Source: Vulcanimicrobiia bacterium (GTDB lineage Bacteria; Vulcanimicrobiota; Vulcanimicrobiia; Vulcanimicrobiales; Vulcanimicrobiaceae). Taken from it: a stretch of 32,551 nucleotides of DNA. Position numbers and translations under genes: made by a program. The stretch's first letter is position 1. Each line of letters begins with the position of its first letter. A model generated the notes under the pieces. That model worked only from the letters and a program-made list of their open reading frames with translations, had not been told where the DNA came from and did no database searches. This document shows, piece by piece, positions 1 through 7,027 of the stretch. The stretch spans positions 1 through 32,551 of the forward strand of contig JAMXLK010000105.1 of NCBI GenBank assembly GCA_024281075.1, read 5' to 3'.

Positions 1-325
1 CCACTACCCGCCTTTCCACACCTGTGGACAAGCTTGTGGAGAAGGGCCTGCTCGAGCCCTATTCCAGCGTCTTTCGGGCCTTATACTGCCGAACAATTCG
101 AGCACCGTGCGGGGTCCCGTTATATCCGTTCATAAATCGGAAAAATCCGCGAAATAGCGTTGCTGCCTACCTGTGGATAAGTGCATAAAGTCGTGCATAG
201 ATTCCGCAGGAGCAAGCCTTGATTAAGCCAAGTGGATGCGCCCTCACGGGGGTGTGCAGCCGGATTCCCTTCCCAGGGCCCGCTGCGTGTGCTGTTTAGC
301 CGAGTTAACAAAGAGGACGCAGAGG
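1..325. other. Candidate origin region upstream of dnaA with DnaA-box-like sites
   Basis: This stretch has no convincing gene. It holds one perfect DnaA box on the minus strand (TTATCCACA, read as TGTGGATAA at 172-180) and two one-mismatch boxes near the left edge, TGTGGACAA at 23-31 and TGTGGAGAA at 35-43. A poorer site with two mismatches lies at 12-20. A relatively AT-rich tract at about 119-158 sits beside the perfect box and could be the unwinding element. Location directly before dnaA-dnaN-recF-gyrB is the usual place for a bacterial oriC. The left part of the region lies outside the window, so the number of boxes is a minimum. A second candidate site lies between dnaA and dnaN. Confidence 0.5.
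160..189 (+). promoter_or_regulatory. dnaA: Weak candidate dnaA promoter overlapping a DnaA box
   Basis: TTGCTG (160-165) and CATAAA (184-189), 18 bases apart, loosely resemble -35 and -10 boxes, matching 3 of 6 and 4 of 6 positions. The perfect DnaA box at 172-180 falls between them. That would fit autorepression of dnaA by its product, as known in other bacteria. The match is weak and the arrangement is inference. Confidence 0.2.
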
Positions 326-1675
326 ATGGCGCTTGCGATGAACTCCGACATCTCCAACGAGCTCTGGCAATCCGCACTCGACACCTTAGAGCGAACCTTT
401 TCCAAGCCCGTTTTCGAGATGTGGATCAAACCGATACGGTTCATCTCTCTTCACGGCAACGAATTGCACCTCGCGGTGCACAGCAAGTTTGCACAAGATT
501 GGGTAGGAAGCAAGCTCCGATCGCAAATGATCGGCGTCTTGAGCGAACTCTTCGGGACGAGCGTCGAGTTGCGGCTCTCAGTCGCCGAACCGAGCGACGG
601 CGGGCGGACGCAGCCGGGCCTGCCCCAACGGCCGCTTGAGGAGTTCCGGACTGCCAATCTTAATGCTCGTTATACTTTCGAAGAGTTTGTCGTCGGCAAT
701 TCCAACCGCTTTGCTCACGCAGCCGCGCAAGCCGTCGCGGGCGCGCCGGCGCACGCGTACAACCCACTTTTCCTGTACGGCGGCGTCGGCTTGGGGAAGA
801 CGCACCTGATGCATGCGATCGGCCATCGCGTGATTCAAGACAATCTCGCGGCGAACGTTGTTTACGTCACCTGCGAAAAATTCACCAACGAGTTCATTAT
901 CGCGCTGCAAAACAATCGCACGCCCGAGTTTCGCAATCGGTACCGGCAAGTGGACGTTCTTCTGATCGACGACATTCAGTTTCTCGCCGGCAAGGAGACG
1001 ACGCAAGAGGAGTTCTTTCACACGTTCAACGCGTTGCACGAATCCGGGCGCCAGCTCATCATCTCGTCCGATCGTCCGCCCAAAGAAATTCAAACGCTCG
1101 AGGCGCGCCTGCGTTCGCGATTCGAATGGGGATTGCTCACCGATATTCAAGCGCCCGATCTCGAAACGCGCGAAGCGATTTTACGCAAGAAGGCCGGCAG
1201 CGAGAACATCCCCGTGCCGGACGACGTGACGTCCTTCATCGCCAAGGTGATCCCATCGAACATCCGCGAGCTCGAAGGTGCCTTAATCCGCGTGATCGCC
1301 TACGCTTCCCTCACCAAAGCCCCGATTACGACGGATCTCGCCGCCGACGTGCTCAAGAGCGCCGTCGCGCAGGCGCCGTCGTACCGAATCACGATCGGAA
1401 AAATCAAGGAGACCGTTTCGGGCGCGCACGGCCTCACCGTCAAGGAAATGGACAACGGCCGCCGCGATCAGCGGCTCGCGGCGCCCCGCCAAATCGCCAT
1501 GTATATCGCCACCGAGCTGACGAACTATTCGCTACCGCAGATTGCGCGCGAGTTCGGCAAGAAAGACCACACCACGGTCATGTACGCGCGCGATAAGATC
1601 AAAGAGCAAATGCAGCGGGACGAAGCCTATCGCAATAAAATTCGGCAACTCATCGCGATGTGTCAAAATCCCTGA
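326..1675 (+). CDS. dnaA: Chromosomal replication initiator DnaA
   Basis: DnaA is the AAA+ ATPase that binds DnaA boxes, melts oriC and recruits the replicative helicase. The 449-residue product has the family layout. An N-terminal helicase/DciA-interaction domain covers about residues 1-80, followed by a short linker. The AAA+ core has Walker A GGVGLGKT at 152-159 and Walker B LLIDD with Asp215-Asp216. The C-terminal box-binding helix-turn-helix has the signature QIAREFGKKDHTTV from residue 405. The reading frame is open back to an ATG at 236, but that would add 30 Arg/Cys-rich residues unlike the family. The ATG at 326 has an AAAGAGGA ribosome site at 310-317. An ATG at 338 (product starting MNSDIS) is the alternative. 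It leads the dnaA-dnaN-recF-dciA-gyrB block. Confidence 0.97.
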   Translation: MALAMNSDISNELWQSALDTLERTFSKPVFEMWIKPIRFISLHGNELHLAVHSKFAQDWVGSKLRSQMIGVLSELFGTSVELRLSVAEPSDGGRTQPGLPQRPLEEFRTANLNARYTFEEFVVGNSNRFAHAAAQAVAGAPAHAYNPLFLYGGVGLGKTHLMHAIGHRVIQDNLAANVVYVTCEKFTNEFIIALQNNRTPEFRNRYRQVDVLLIDDIQFLAGKETTQEEFFHTFNALHESGRQLIISSDRPPKEIQTLEARLRSRFEWGLLTDIQAPDLETREAILRKKAGSENIPVPDDVTSFIAKVIPSNIRELEGALIRVIAYASLTKAPITTDLAADVLKSAVAQAPSYRITIGKIKETVSGAHGLTVKEMDNGRRDQRLAAPRQIAMYIATELTNYSLPQIAREFGKKDHTTVMYARDKIKEQMQRDEAYRNKIRQLIAMCQNP

Positions 1676-1905
1676 ACAGCCCGCACACAAGGTTCGACCT
1701 TTCGCGCTCTCCGGCGACGGCCGACGATACCGCAGCCAAAACGGTGCATGAAATCCGGCTTCGCTCACAGCTTTATCCATACGCAAAAACCGCGGCCGTT
1801 CAATGCGAATCGCGAGTTCTCCCCAGAATGCACCGCCTTACTACTGCTGCGGCTTACGTTGTTATCTCCTAGGAAAACCCGCCCCGGCGCCCAACGGTGG
1901 AAACG
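1676..1905. other. dnaA-dnaN intergenic region with a near-consensus DnaA box
   Basis: This 230-base gap contains TTATCCATA at 1773-1781, one mismatch from the DnaA box consensus, in a locally AT-richer stretch. In many bacteria the dnaA-dnaN spacer carries part of the origin, so this may be a second half of a bipartite oriC. A 70-residue open frame crosses the dnaA end here (1660-1872) but has no protein-like features. No clear terminator or strong promoter was seen. Confidence 0.35.
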
Positions 1906-3021
1906 ATGAAATTTAGTTGCTCGACCAAGGACATCGCAACGGCCGTCGGCGCTGCCAGCAAGGTGGTCAACGCGCATACAACCGTGGCGATCCTCTCCAA
2001 CGTCCTGTTGCAGGCCGACGGCGGCAAGATCGCGGTGCGAGCGACGGATCTCGAGCTGACGCTGGAGCACGCGTTCACCGCGCAGGTCAGCGAACCTGGT
2101 TCGGTAACGGTGCCGGCCAAGCTCTTTGCAAGCTATCTCGGGAATCTCTCGCCGGGCACCCTCGAGCTTACCGGCACGCCGACGCGCGCGAGCGTGAAGT
2201 TCGAGCGCAGCAACTACGACTTTCACGCGCTGCCGCCTGACGAGTACCCGCCGTTGCCGGCGGCTGCGCGGGGCTCCCATTTTACGATCGCGGCGAAGCG
2301 TTTTCGCGACGGCATCGATGCCACGATCTTTGCGGCCTCCGGCGAAGAGGCGCGCGGTGCGGTCCTCATGGGGACGTTACTCGAGGTAGAAGGCAACGCT
2401 TTGACGATGGTGGCGACGGACGGTTACCGGCTCGCGAAGTTCGTCACGACGCTGGACGACGGCGCGTCCGGCGCCGAGAAGTTCATCGTGCCGTCGCGCG
2501 CCCTCGCGGAGACGGCTCGCAACCTCGGGACGACCGAAACGATCGCGATCAACGCGCTGGGCGCACAGAGCAACCAACTGCAGATGGGAGGCGGCGACGT
2601 TGCCATTACGGTGCGCCTCGTCGACGGCCAGTACCCGAACTACCAGCAAGTGATTCCAGCGAAGTTCGATCGCTCCATCACGGTCAGCACTCCGCTGCTC
2701 ATGGGCAGCCTGCGACGGGCCGAGTTGGTCGCCGGTGACCGCGCCAGCATGGTGAAGCTCGCGGTCGCGAACCAGACCTTGATCGTCACCGCGAGCTCGG
2801 ACGTATCCGGCAATGCGTACGAGGAGCTCGAGGTAGAACAGACCGGCGAGGATCTCACCATCGCGTTCAACGCACGCTATTTGGTGGAGATCCTCAATCA
2901 CATCAAGAGCGATAAGACCGTCATCGAATTGCTCGGTCCGCTTTCACCGGCGGCAATTCGGCCGCTCGAACCGCTCGAAACCGGCCAGCAGCTGTACGTG
3001 CTCATGCCACTGCGGCAATGA
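1906..3021 (+). CDS. dnaN: DNA polymerase III sliding clamp, beta subunit
   Basis: The product is the ring-shaped processivity clamp that tethers DNA polymerase III and other clamp-binding proteins to DNA. It is 371 residues, close to the family norm of about 366, and has the expected three consecutive clamp folds of about 120 residues. The N-terminus MKFSCSTKDI and the C-terminal QLYVLMPLRQ are typical; the end forms part of the pocket for clamp-binding peptides. The start was placed at the ATG at 1906, preceded by GGTGGA at 1896-1901, rather than the in-frame GTG at 1897, because family members begin with this Met-Lys-Phe. The stop is separated from the recF start codon by a single base, so the two are probably translated together. 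Confidence 0.96.
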   Translation: MKFSCSTKDIATAVGAASKVVNAHTTVAILSNVLLQADGGKIAVRATDLELTLEHAFTAQVSEPGSVTVPAKLFASYLGNLSPGTLELTGTPTRASVKFERSNYDFHALPPDEYPPLPAAARGSHFTIAAKRFRDGIDATIFAASGEEARGAVLMGTLLEVEGNALTMVATDGYRLAKFVTTLDDGASGAEKFIVPSRALAETARNLGTTETIAINALGAQSNQLQMGGGDVAITVRLVDGQYPNYQQVIPAKFDRSITVSTPLLMGSLRRAELVAGDRASMVKLAVANQTLIVTASSDVSGNAYEELEVEQTGEDLTIAFNARYLVEILNHIKSDKTVIELLGPLSPAAIRPLEPLETGQQLYVLMPLRQ

Positions 3022-3022
3022 T

Positions 3023-4132
3023 GTGCTGCTCGCGCGGCTGACGCTGACCGACTTCAGGAATTACGCCGAGCTCGATCTGACGCCGTCTGCAGGGCTAAAC
3101 GTCTTCGTCGGAGCCAACGCGCAGGGCAAGAGCAATCTCCTCGAAGGGATCGCAATGCTCGGCACCGGCAAGTCGTTCCGAACCTCGCGTGAATCCGATA
3201 CCATCCGTATGGAGCGCGAGCGAGCGACGCTGCACGGCGAAGCGGTGCTGCGCGCCGGCAGCGTCGAGCTGGCCTGCGCCATCGAGCGCTCGGGGCGAGG
3301 AACGCACAAGAGCTATACCGTCAACGGCAGCAACGTACGGTATGCGGGGTACATCGGGCACATGCGCGTCGTGACGTTCGTCCCGGCCGACCTTTCACTC
3401 GCCGGAGGCACGCCGGCCGCCCGCCGCGCCTTCGTCAACATCGCGCTCTCGCAGAGCGACCCACGCTACTATCACGCCTTAGCGCGGTATCGTAACGTCG
3501 TGCAACAAAAGAATGCGCTTCTTCGAGGAACGATCGAGCCCGATCCCGAGCTGCTCGAAACGTATAATCGCAGCATGGTGGAATCGGGCACGGACCTCGT
3601 GCTCGCGCGCGCCGAGTTTATTGCGGCACTGGGGCGCGAAGCGGCGAGAGCGCACGCGCGGTTCGCTGCCGGCGAGCAATTCGAGGTCGTGTACGAGCCG
3701 AACGTGCCGTTTGAAGCGCCGCGACGCGAGGCCGTCATTGCAGCGTTCGAAGCGCGGTTGAGCCATTACGCCGAGGCAGAACGCGTGCGCAAGAGCTCGG
3801 TCGCGGGTCCGCATCGCGACGACGTCGGCTTATTGCTCGACGGACGCTCGCTGGCCGCGTACGGATCGCAGGGTCAACAGCGGACCGCCGTGCTCGCGCT
3901 GAAAGTTGCCGAGTACGCCGTTATGCGCCATCGTTCGAACGAGGCGCCGCTGCTGTTGCTCGATGACGTTCTCTCCGAGCTCGATGAAGATCGCGCCGCA
4001 GCCTTCCTGCACGAGATCGGCGAGTACGAACAGGCATTCATCACGGCGACGCATATGCCGGGCGGATTGCCGCCGGGTGCGCAGACCGCACGCATTGCCG
4101 GTGCGCGCGTCGAAGCGTACGCACTGTGCTGA
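3023..4132 (+). CDS. recF: DNA replication and repair protein RecF
   Basis: RecF is an SMC-like ATPase that helps RecO and RecR load RecA at single-strand gaps and stalled forks. The 369-residue product starts at a GTG. It shows Walker A GANAQGKS at residues 30-37, the RecF segment VAGPHRDD, the ABC-signature-like stretch YGSQGQQRT, and Walker B LLLLDD with Asp314-Asp315 followed by the D-loop SELD. Length and motif order are standard. It begins one base after dnaN, and its stop overlaps the GTG start of dciA by 7 bases. This is the normal place for recF in the origin cluster. Confidence 0.97.
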   Translation: MLLARLTLTDFRNYAELDLTPSAGLNVFVGANAQGKSNLLEGIAMLGTGKSFRTSRESDTIRMERERATLHGEAVLRAGSVELACAIERSGRGTHKSYTVNGSNVRYAGYIGHMRVVTFVPADLSLAGGTPAARRAFVNIALSQSDPRYYHALARYRNVVQQKNALLRGTIEPDPELLETYNRSMVESGTDLVLARAEFIAALGREAARAHARFAAGEQFEVVYEPNVPFEAPRREAVIAAFEARLSHYAEAERVRKSSVAGPHRDDVGLLLDGRSLAAYGSQGQQRTAVLALKVAEYAVMRHRSNEAPLLLLDDVLSELDEDRAAAFLHEIGEYEQAFITATHMPGGLPPGAQTARIAGARVEAYALC

Positions 4133-4959
4133 AACTTTCGGAAGCGCTCGCCGGCTGGCAGCCCGCGAGCAACGGCGCGCCATCGGAACCACTGACGTTG
4201 CTCGAGGCCGGTTGGGAGCAGATCGTCGGGTCGAAAGTCGCACAGAATTCGCGCCCGACTCGAGTTGCGGATGGAGCGCTGACAATTACCACGCGTTCGA
4301 GCGCCTGGAGTCACGAACTCAGCCTGCTCTCCGAGCACGTGTTGCACGCGGTCGCCGCGCGCGTGCCGAACGCCGGTATTCGAACGATTCGTTTTCGCGT
4401 CGGCCGCATCGCGGGTTCGACCGGCCGGCCCCAGCCGCCCGAACGCCGCAACGCCGGGCGCCGGGCGCCGCGGCCGCGCCAGGCGTCGGCCGATGCTGCC
4501 GAGGCGCTGGCGCGGTTTCGCAGCGACGTCGAAGCGGAGCGCGGCCAGCGCATCCGCGCCGGTTCTCGGGAGTGCCGGCGCTGCGCGGCACTCATGCCGC
4601 CGGGTCGGGACGCGCTTTGCGCTGCCTGTTCCAACGCCCGCCTTCGGGAGCTCACCGCGGCGACGGGCCACGTGATGTTCGAAGCGCCGTGGCTTGGCTA
4701 TGCCGGAACGGTTGCGCTCGTAAGCGGGTTACAAGAAGAAGAATACGAGCGAATCCGAAGCCAGTTACTTGCACACTGGTGGCGGATGCTCGCGCGGGCG
4801 AGGGCGGCAAAGCGGCTCTCGCGCGACGGGCGCGAGCGGCTCATTGCCAGCTCCTACGTTTTGCTGCAAAGCAGGCTGGCGCCGGAAGAAATCATGCCGG
4901 CAACGGTTCGTAGCATTTTGGGCGACGAGCTGCACGATTTACTCTATGGCGAGGTTTGA
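4126..4959 (+). CDS. dciA: DciA-family (DUF721) helicase loader with a zinc-ribbon-like motif and C-terminal extension
   Basis: The N-terminal ~95 residues match DUF721/DciA, the widespread loader or activator of the replicative helicase DnaB in bacteria lacking DnaC or DnaI. They include the family segment GWEQIVGSKVA and a later alternating beta/alpha pattern. The product is 277 residues, longer than many DUF721 proteins. After a Pro/Arg-rich linker (about 97-120) come two cysteine pairs, CRRC at 150-153 and CAAC at 165-168, which look like a zinc ribbon. A mainly helical C-terminal segment of about 100 residues follows. It starts at a GTG overlapping the recF stop, and its own stop shares one base with the gyrB ATG, so it is embedded in the replication operon. 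The N-terminal assignment is good. The role of the extension is unknown, and DNA or helicase binding is only a guess. Confidence 0.85.
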   Translation: MLKLSEALAGWQPASNGAPSEPLTLLEAGWEQIVGSKVAQNSRPTRVADGALTITTRSSAWSHELSLLSEHVLHAVAARVPNAGIRTIRFRVGRIAGSTGRPQPPERRNAGRRAPRPRQASADAAEALARFRSDVEAERGQRIRAGSRECRRCAALMPPGRDALCAACSNARLRELTAATGHVMFEAPWLGYAGTVALVSGLQEEEYERIRSQLLAHWWRMLARARAAKRLSRDGRERLIASSYVLLQSRLAPEEIMPATVRSILGDELHDLLYGEV

Positions 4960-6854
4960 TGTCGACGAATTATACCGGCGAACAGATTGAAGTTCTGCGG
5001 GGACTCGAAGCGGTGCGCAAGCGCCCGGGCATGTATATCGGTAATACCGCGGAGCGCGGCCTGCACCAGCTGGTCTATGAGGCCGTCGATAATGCCGTCG
5101 ACGAAGCGCTGGCGGGGTACGCGCGCAACATTCGCGTCGTTCTGCATAAAGACGCTTCCTGCTCGGTTGAGGACGACGGGCGCGGCATTCCGATCGATAT
5201 TCACGCGGAGGAACGGCTGCCGGCGGTGGAGGTCGTGATGACGATCTTACACGCCGGTGCAAAGTTCGGCAAAGGCGGTTACAAAGTCTCGGGCGGCCTT
5301 CACGGCGTCGGTATCTCGGTCGTCAACGCACTATCGGAGTGGATGATCACGCAAGTCAAACGCGACGGCTTCCTTTGGCAGATGAGGTTCGAACGCGGCC
5401 TGACGGTGCAGAAACTCAAAAAAATGGAAAGAACCGACGGAACCGGCACGCTGCAATGGTTCAAACCCGATCCCGAGATTTTCGAGGTCACCGAATTCCA
5501 TTGGGACATCTTGCAGAAACGGCTGCGCGAGCTGGCGTTCTTGAACCGCGGGCTTTCAATCACGCTGAGCGACGAACGCGGCGAAACTGTGCGCGAGCGC
5601 AACTACACCTTCGACGGCGGCATCGTCTCATTCGTCGAATGGCTCAACGAGAAGAAAGATCCGTTGCATCCAATCATTTCGACGCACGCCGAACGTGATG
5701 GAGTCGACGTCGAGGTCGCGATGCAGTATACCGGAGCTTACGCCGATCAAATTTTCTCGTACGCCAACAATATCGGTACCATCGAAGGCGGCATGCATCT
5801 TCAGGGCTTCCGGCAAGCCGTCACCAATGCGGTCAATTCGTACGCGCGTAAGCGCGGCATGCTGAAAGAATCCGACAGCTCGCTCTCAACCGACGACGTC
5901 GTCGAAGGCCTGACCGCCGTCGTCTCGGTGAAGCTCGCAGACCCGCAGTTCGAAGGACAGACCAAAACGAAGCTCGGCAATGCCCGAGTGCGCAGCATCG
6001 TTGCGGGGCTCGTTTCGGAGCGCCTGGAATTCTTTTTGGAAGAGAATCCGAAGTACGCGCGCGCGATTATAGAAAAATGCATGCAGGCCCAGCGGGCTCG
6101 CGACGCCGCGAAGAAAGCGCGGGATTTGTCGCGGCGTAAAAACGCACTTGAAGGCTCCGGCCTGCCCGGAAAGCTCGTGGATTGCAAGAACGCAAATCCG
6201 TCGGAGAGCGAACTCTTCCTCGTGGAAGGCGATTCTGCGGGCGGGACCGCCAAAGGCGGCCGCGATCCGAACACGCAAGCGATTCTGCCGCTGCGCGGCA
6301 AGATTCTCAACGTTGAGAAGGCACGACTCGACAAAGTCCTCGCCAACGAGGAAATTCGCACGATGATCACCGCGCTCGGCACCGGGTTCGGCGACGAATT
6401 CAACGTGGAAAAGCTTCGGTATAACAAGATCATCATCATGACCGACGCGGACGTCGACGGATCGCACATCCGGACGTTGCTGCTCACGTTCTTCTATCGG
6501 CAGATGAAACCGCTCGTCGAAGACGGACACGTCTACATCGCGCAGCCGCCGCTCTACGGCATCCGAAAAGGGAAGCGGCAGTGGTGGGCGTTCACCGAGC
6601 CCGAGCTCAAATCCATCGTCGGCGAGGACGGCAAAGACTTCGTAATTCAGCAGTACAAAGGGCTCGGCGAAATGGACGCCGAGCAGCTCGCCGAGACGAC
6701 GATGGAAGTTGGAAACCGCCGGCTGAAGCGAATTACGGTCGAAGACGCGGTCGAAGCGGAACAGATATTTACCGACCTCATGGGCGACAAAGTCGAGCCT
6801 CGCAAGCAGTACATCTTTGACTACGCCAAATCGGTAAAGAACCTCGATCTTTAA
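4959..6854 (+). CDS. gyrB: DNA gyrase subunit B
   Basis: GyrB is the ATPase subunit of gyrase, which introduces negative supercoils ahead of replication forks. The 631-residue product has the GHKL ATPase motifs NAVDEAL, DDGRGIPID and GGLHGVG in the N-terminal third. The TOPRIM domain has the catalytic glutamate at 423 in LVEGDSAGG and the metal-binding aspartates 496, 498 and 500 in TDADVDG. The C-terminal GyrA-binding tail contains QQYKGLGEMD. Length fits the short GyrB type without the enterobacterial insertion. The ATG at 4959 is preferred over the TTG at 4956 because it has a GAGG just upstream and gives the usual MSTNYTGEQI start. No gyrA follows; the next gene is tamB. ParE is the main alternative, but position beside recF argues for GyrB. 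Confidence 0.95.
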   Translation: MSTNYTGEQIEVLRGLEAVRKRPGMYIGNTAERGLHQLVYEAVDNAVDEALAGYARNIRVVLHKDASCSVEDDGRGIPIDIHAEERLPAVEVVMTILHAGAKFGKGGYKVSGGLHGVGISVVNALSEWMITQVKRDGFLWQMRFERGLTVQKLKKMERTDGTGTLQWFKPDPEIFEVTEFHWDILQKRLRELAFLNRGLSITLSDERGETVRERNYTFDGGIVSFVEWLNEKKDPLHPIISTHAERDGVDVEVAMQYTGAYADQIFSYANNIGTIEGGMHLQGFRQAVTNAVNSYARKRGMLKESDSSLSTDDVVEGLTAVVSVKLADPQFEGQTKTKLGNARVRSIVAGLVSERLEFFLEENPKYARAIIEKCMQAQRARDAAKKARDLSRRKNALEGSGLPGKLVDCKNANPSESELFLVEGDSAGGTAKGGRDPNTQAILPLRGKILNVEKARLDKVLANEEIRTMITALGTGFGDEFNVEKLRYNKIIIMTDADVDGSHIRTLLLTFFYRQMKPLVEDGHVYIAQPPLYGIRKGKRQWWAFTEPELKSIVGEDGKDFVIQQYKGLGEMDAEQLAETTMEVGNRRLKRITVEDAVEAEQIFTDLMGDKVEPRKQYIFDYAKSVKNLDL

Positions 6855-6957
6855 GTAAGGCCGTAGTGCGGATGCAGCTTGAGGAGCCGAGAGCTGAAGT
6901 TTACTATGGTAAATGAGGCCCGAGGCGACAACGAGATGCGCCGCAGTAGGGCCTTAC
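6855..6957. repeat. Fold-back element (17-base imperfect inverted repeat) directly after gyrB
   Basis: Bases 6855-6871 pair with 6941-6957 at 15 of 17 positions, with two G-G mismatches. The left arm begins GTAAGGCC and the right arm ends GGCCTTAC. Inside the long stem are two smaller hairpins: CAGCT 6875-6879 with AGCTG 6892-6896, and TTTAC 6900-6904 with GTAAA 6909-6913. The right arm can instead pair downstream, GGCCTT 6950-6955 with AAGGCC 6966-6971 and ACCTCTT 6956-6962 with AAGAGGT 7000-7006, so exclusive structures are possible. It begins at the base after the gyrB stop codon. It could be an attenuator or leader RNA, a small structured RNA, or a miniature repeat element. No known RNA family was recognised. 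Confidence 0.5.
6879..6907 (+). promoter_or_regulatory. Candidate sigma70-type promoter for the tamB-bamA-skp operon
   Basis: TTGAGG at 6879-6884 and TACTAT at 6902-6907, with a 17-base spacer, each match 4 of 6 consensus bases. Transcription would start near 6914 and leave a leader of about 115 bases containing the hairpins described around 6916-7006 before the GTG of tamB. The match is moderate and untested. Confidence 0.3.
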
Positions 6958-7027
6958 CTCTTTAGAAGGCCGTGAGGTTGGCGGGGCCTCAGCGCAGCCA
7001 AGAGGTATAAAACCGCCAGGGCAATAC

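Noticed and set aside
236-325. Upstream extension of dnaA from the ATG at 236
   Set aside because: The added 30 residues are Arg/Cys-rich and unlike any DnaA N-terminus, and a good ribosome site precedes the ATG at 326.
1660-1872. 70-codon frame across the dnaA end and the dnaA-dnaN gap
   Set aside because: No ribosome site, no domain, overlaps conserved DnaA codons.
6855-7027. tRNA, SRP RNA, RNase P RNA or 6S RNA in the gyrB-tamB gap
   Set aside because: No tRNA arms with TTC loop, no SRP GGAA/GAAGCAGCC core and no RNase P conserved core were found; only unassigned stems remain.
6855-7027. gyrA expected after gyrB
   Set aside because: The next gene is TamB-like, with no GyrA motifs anywhere in the window; gyrA must lie elsewhere.
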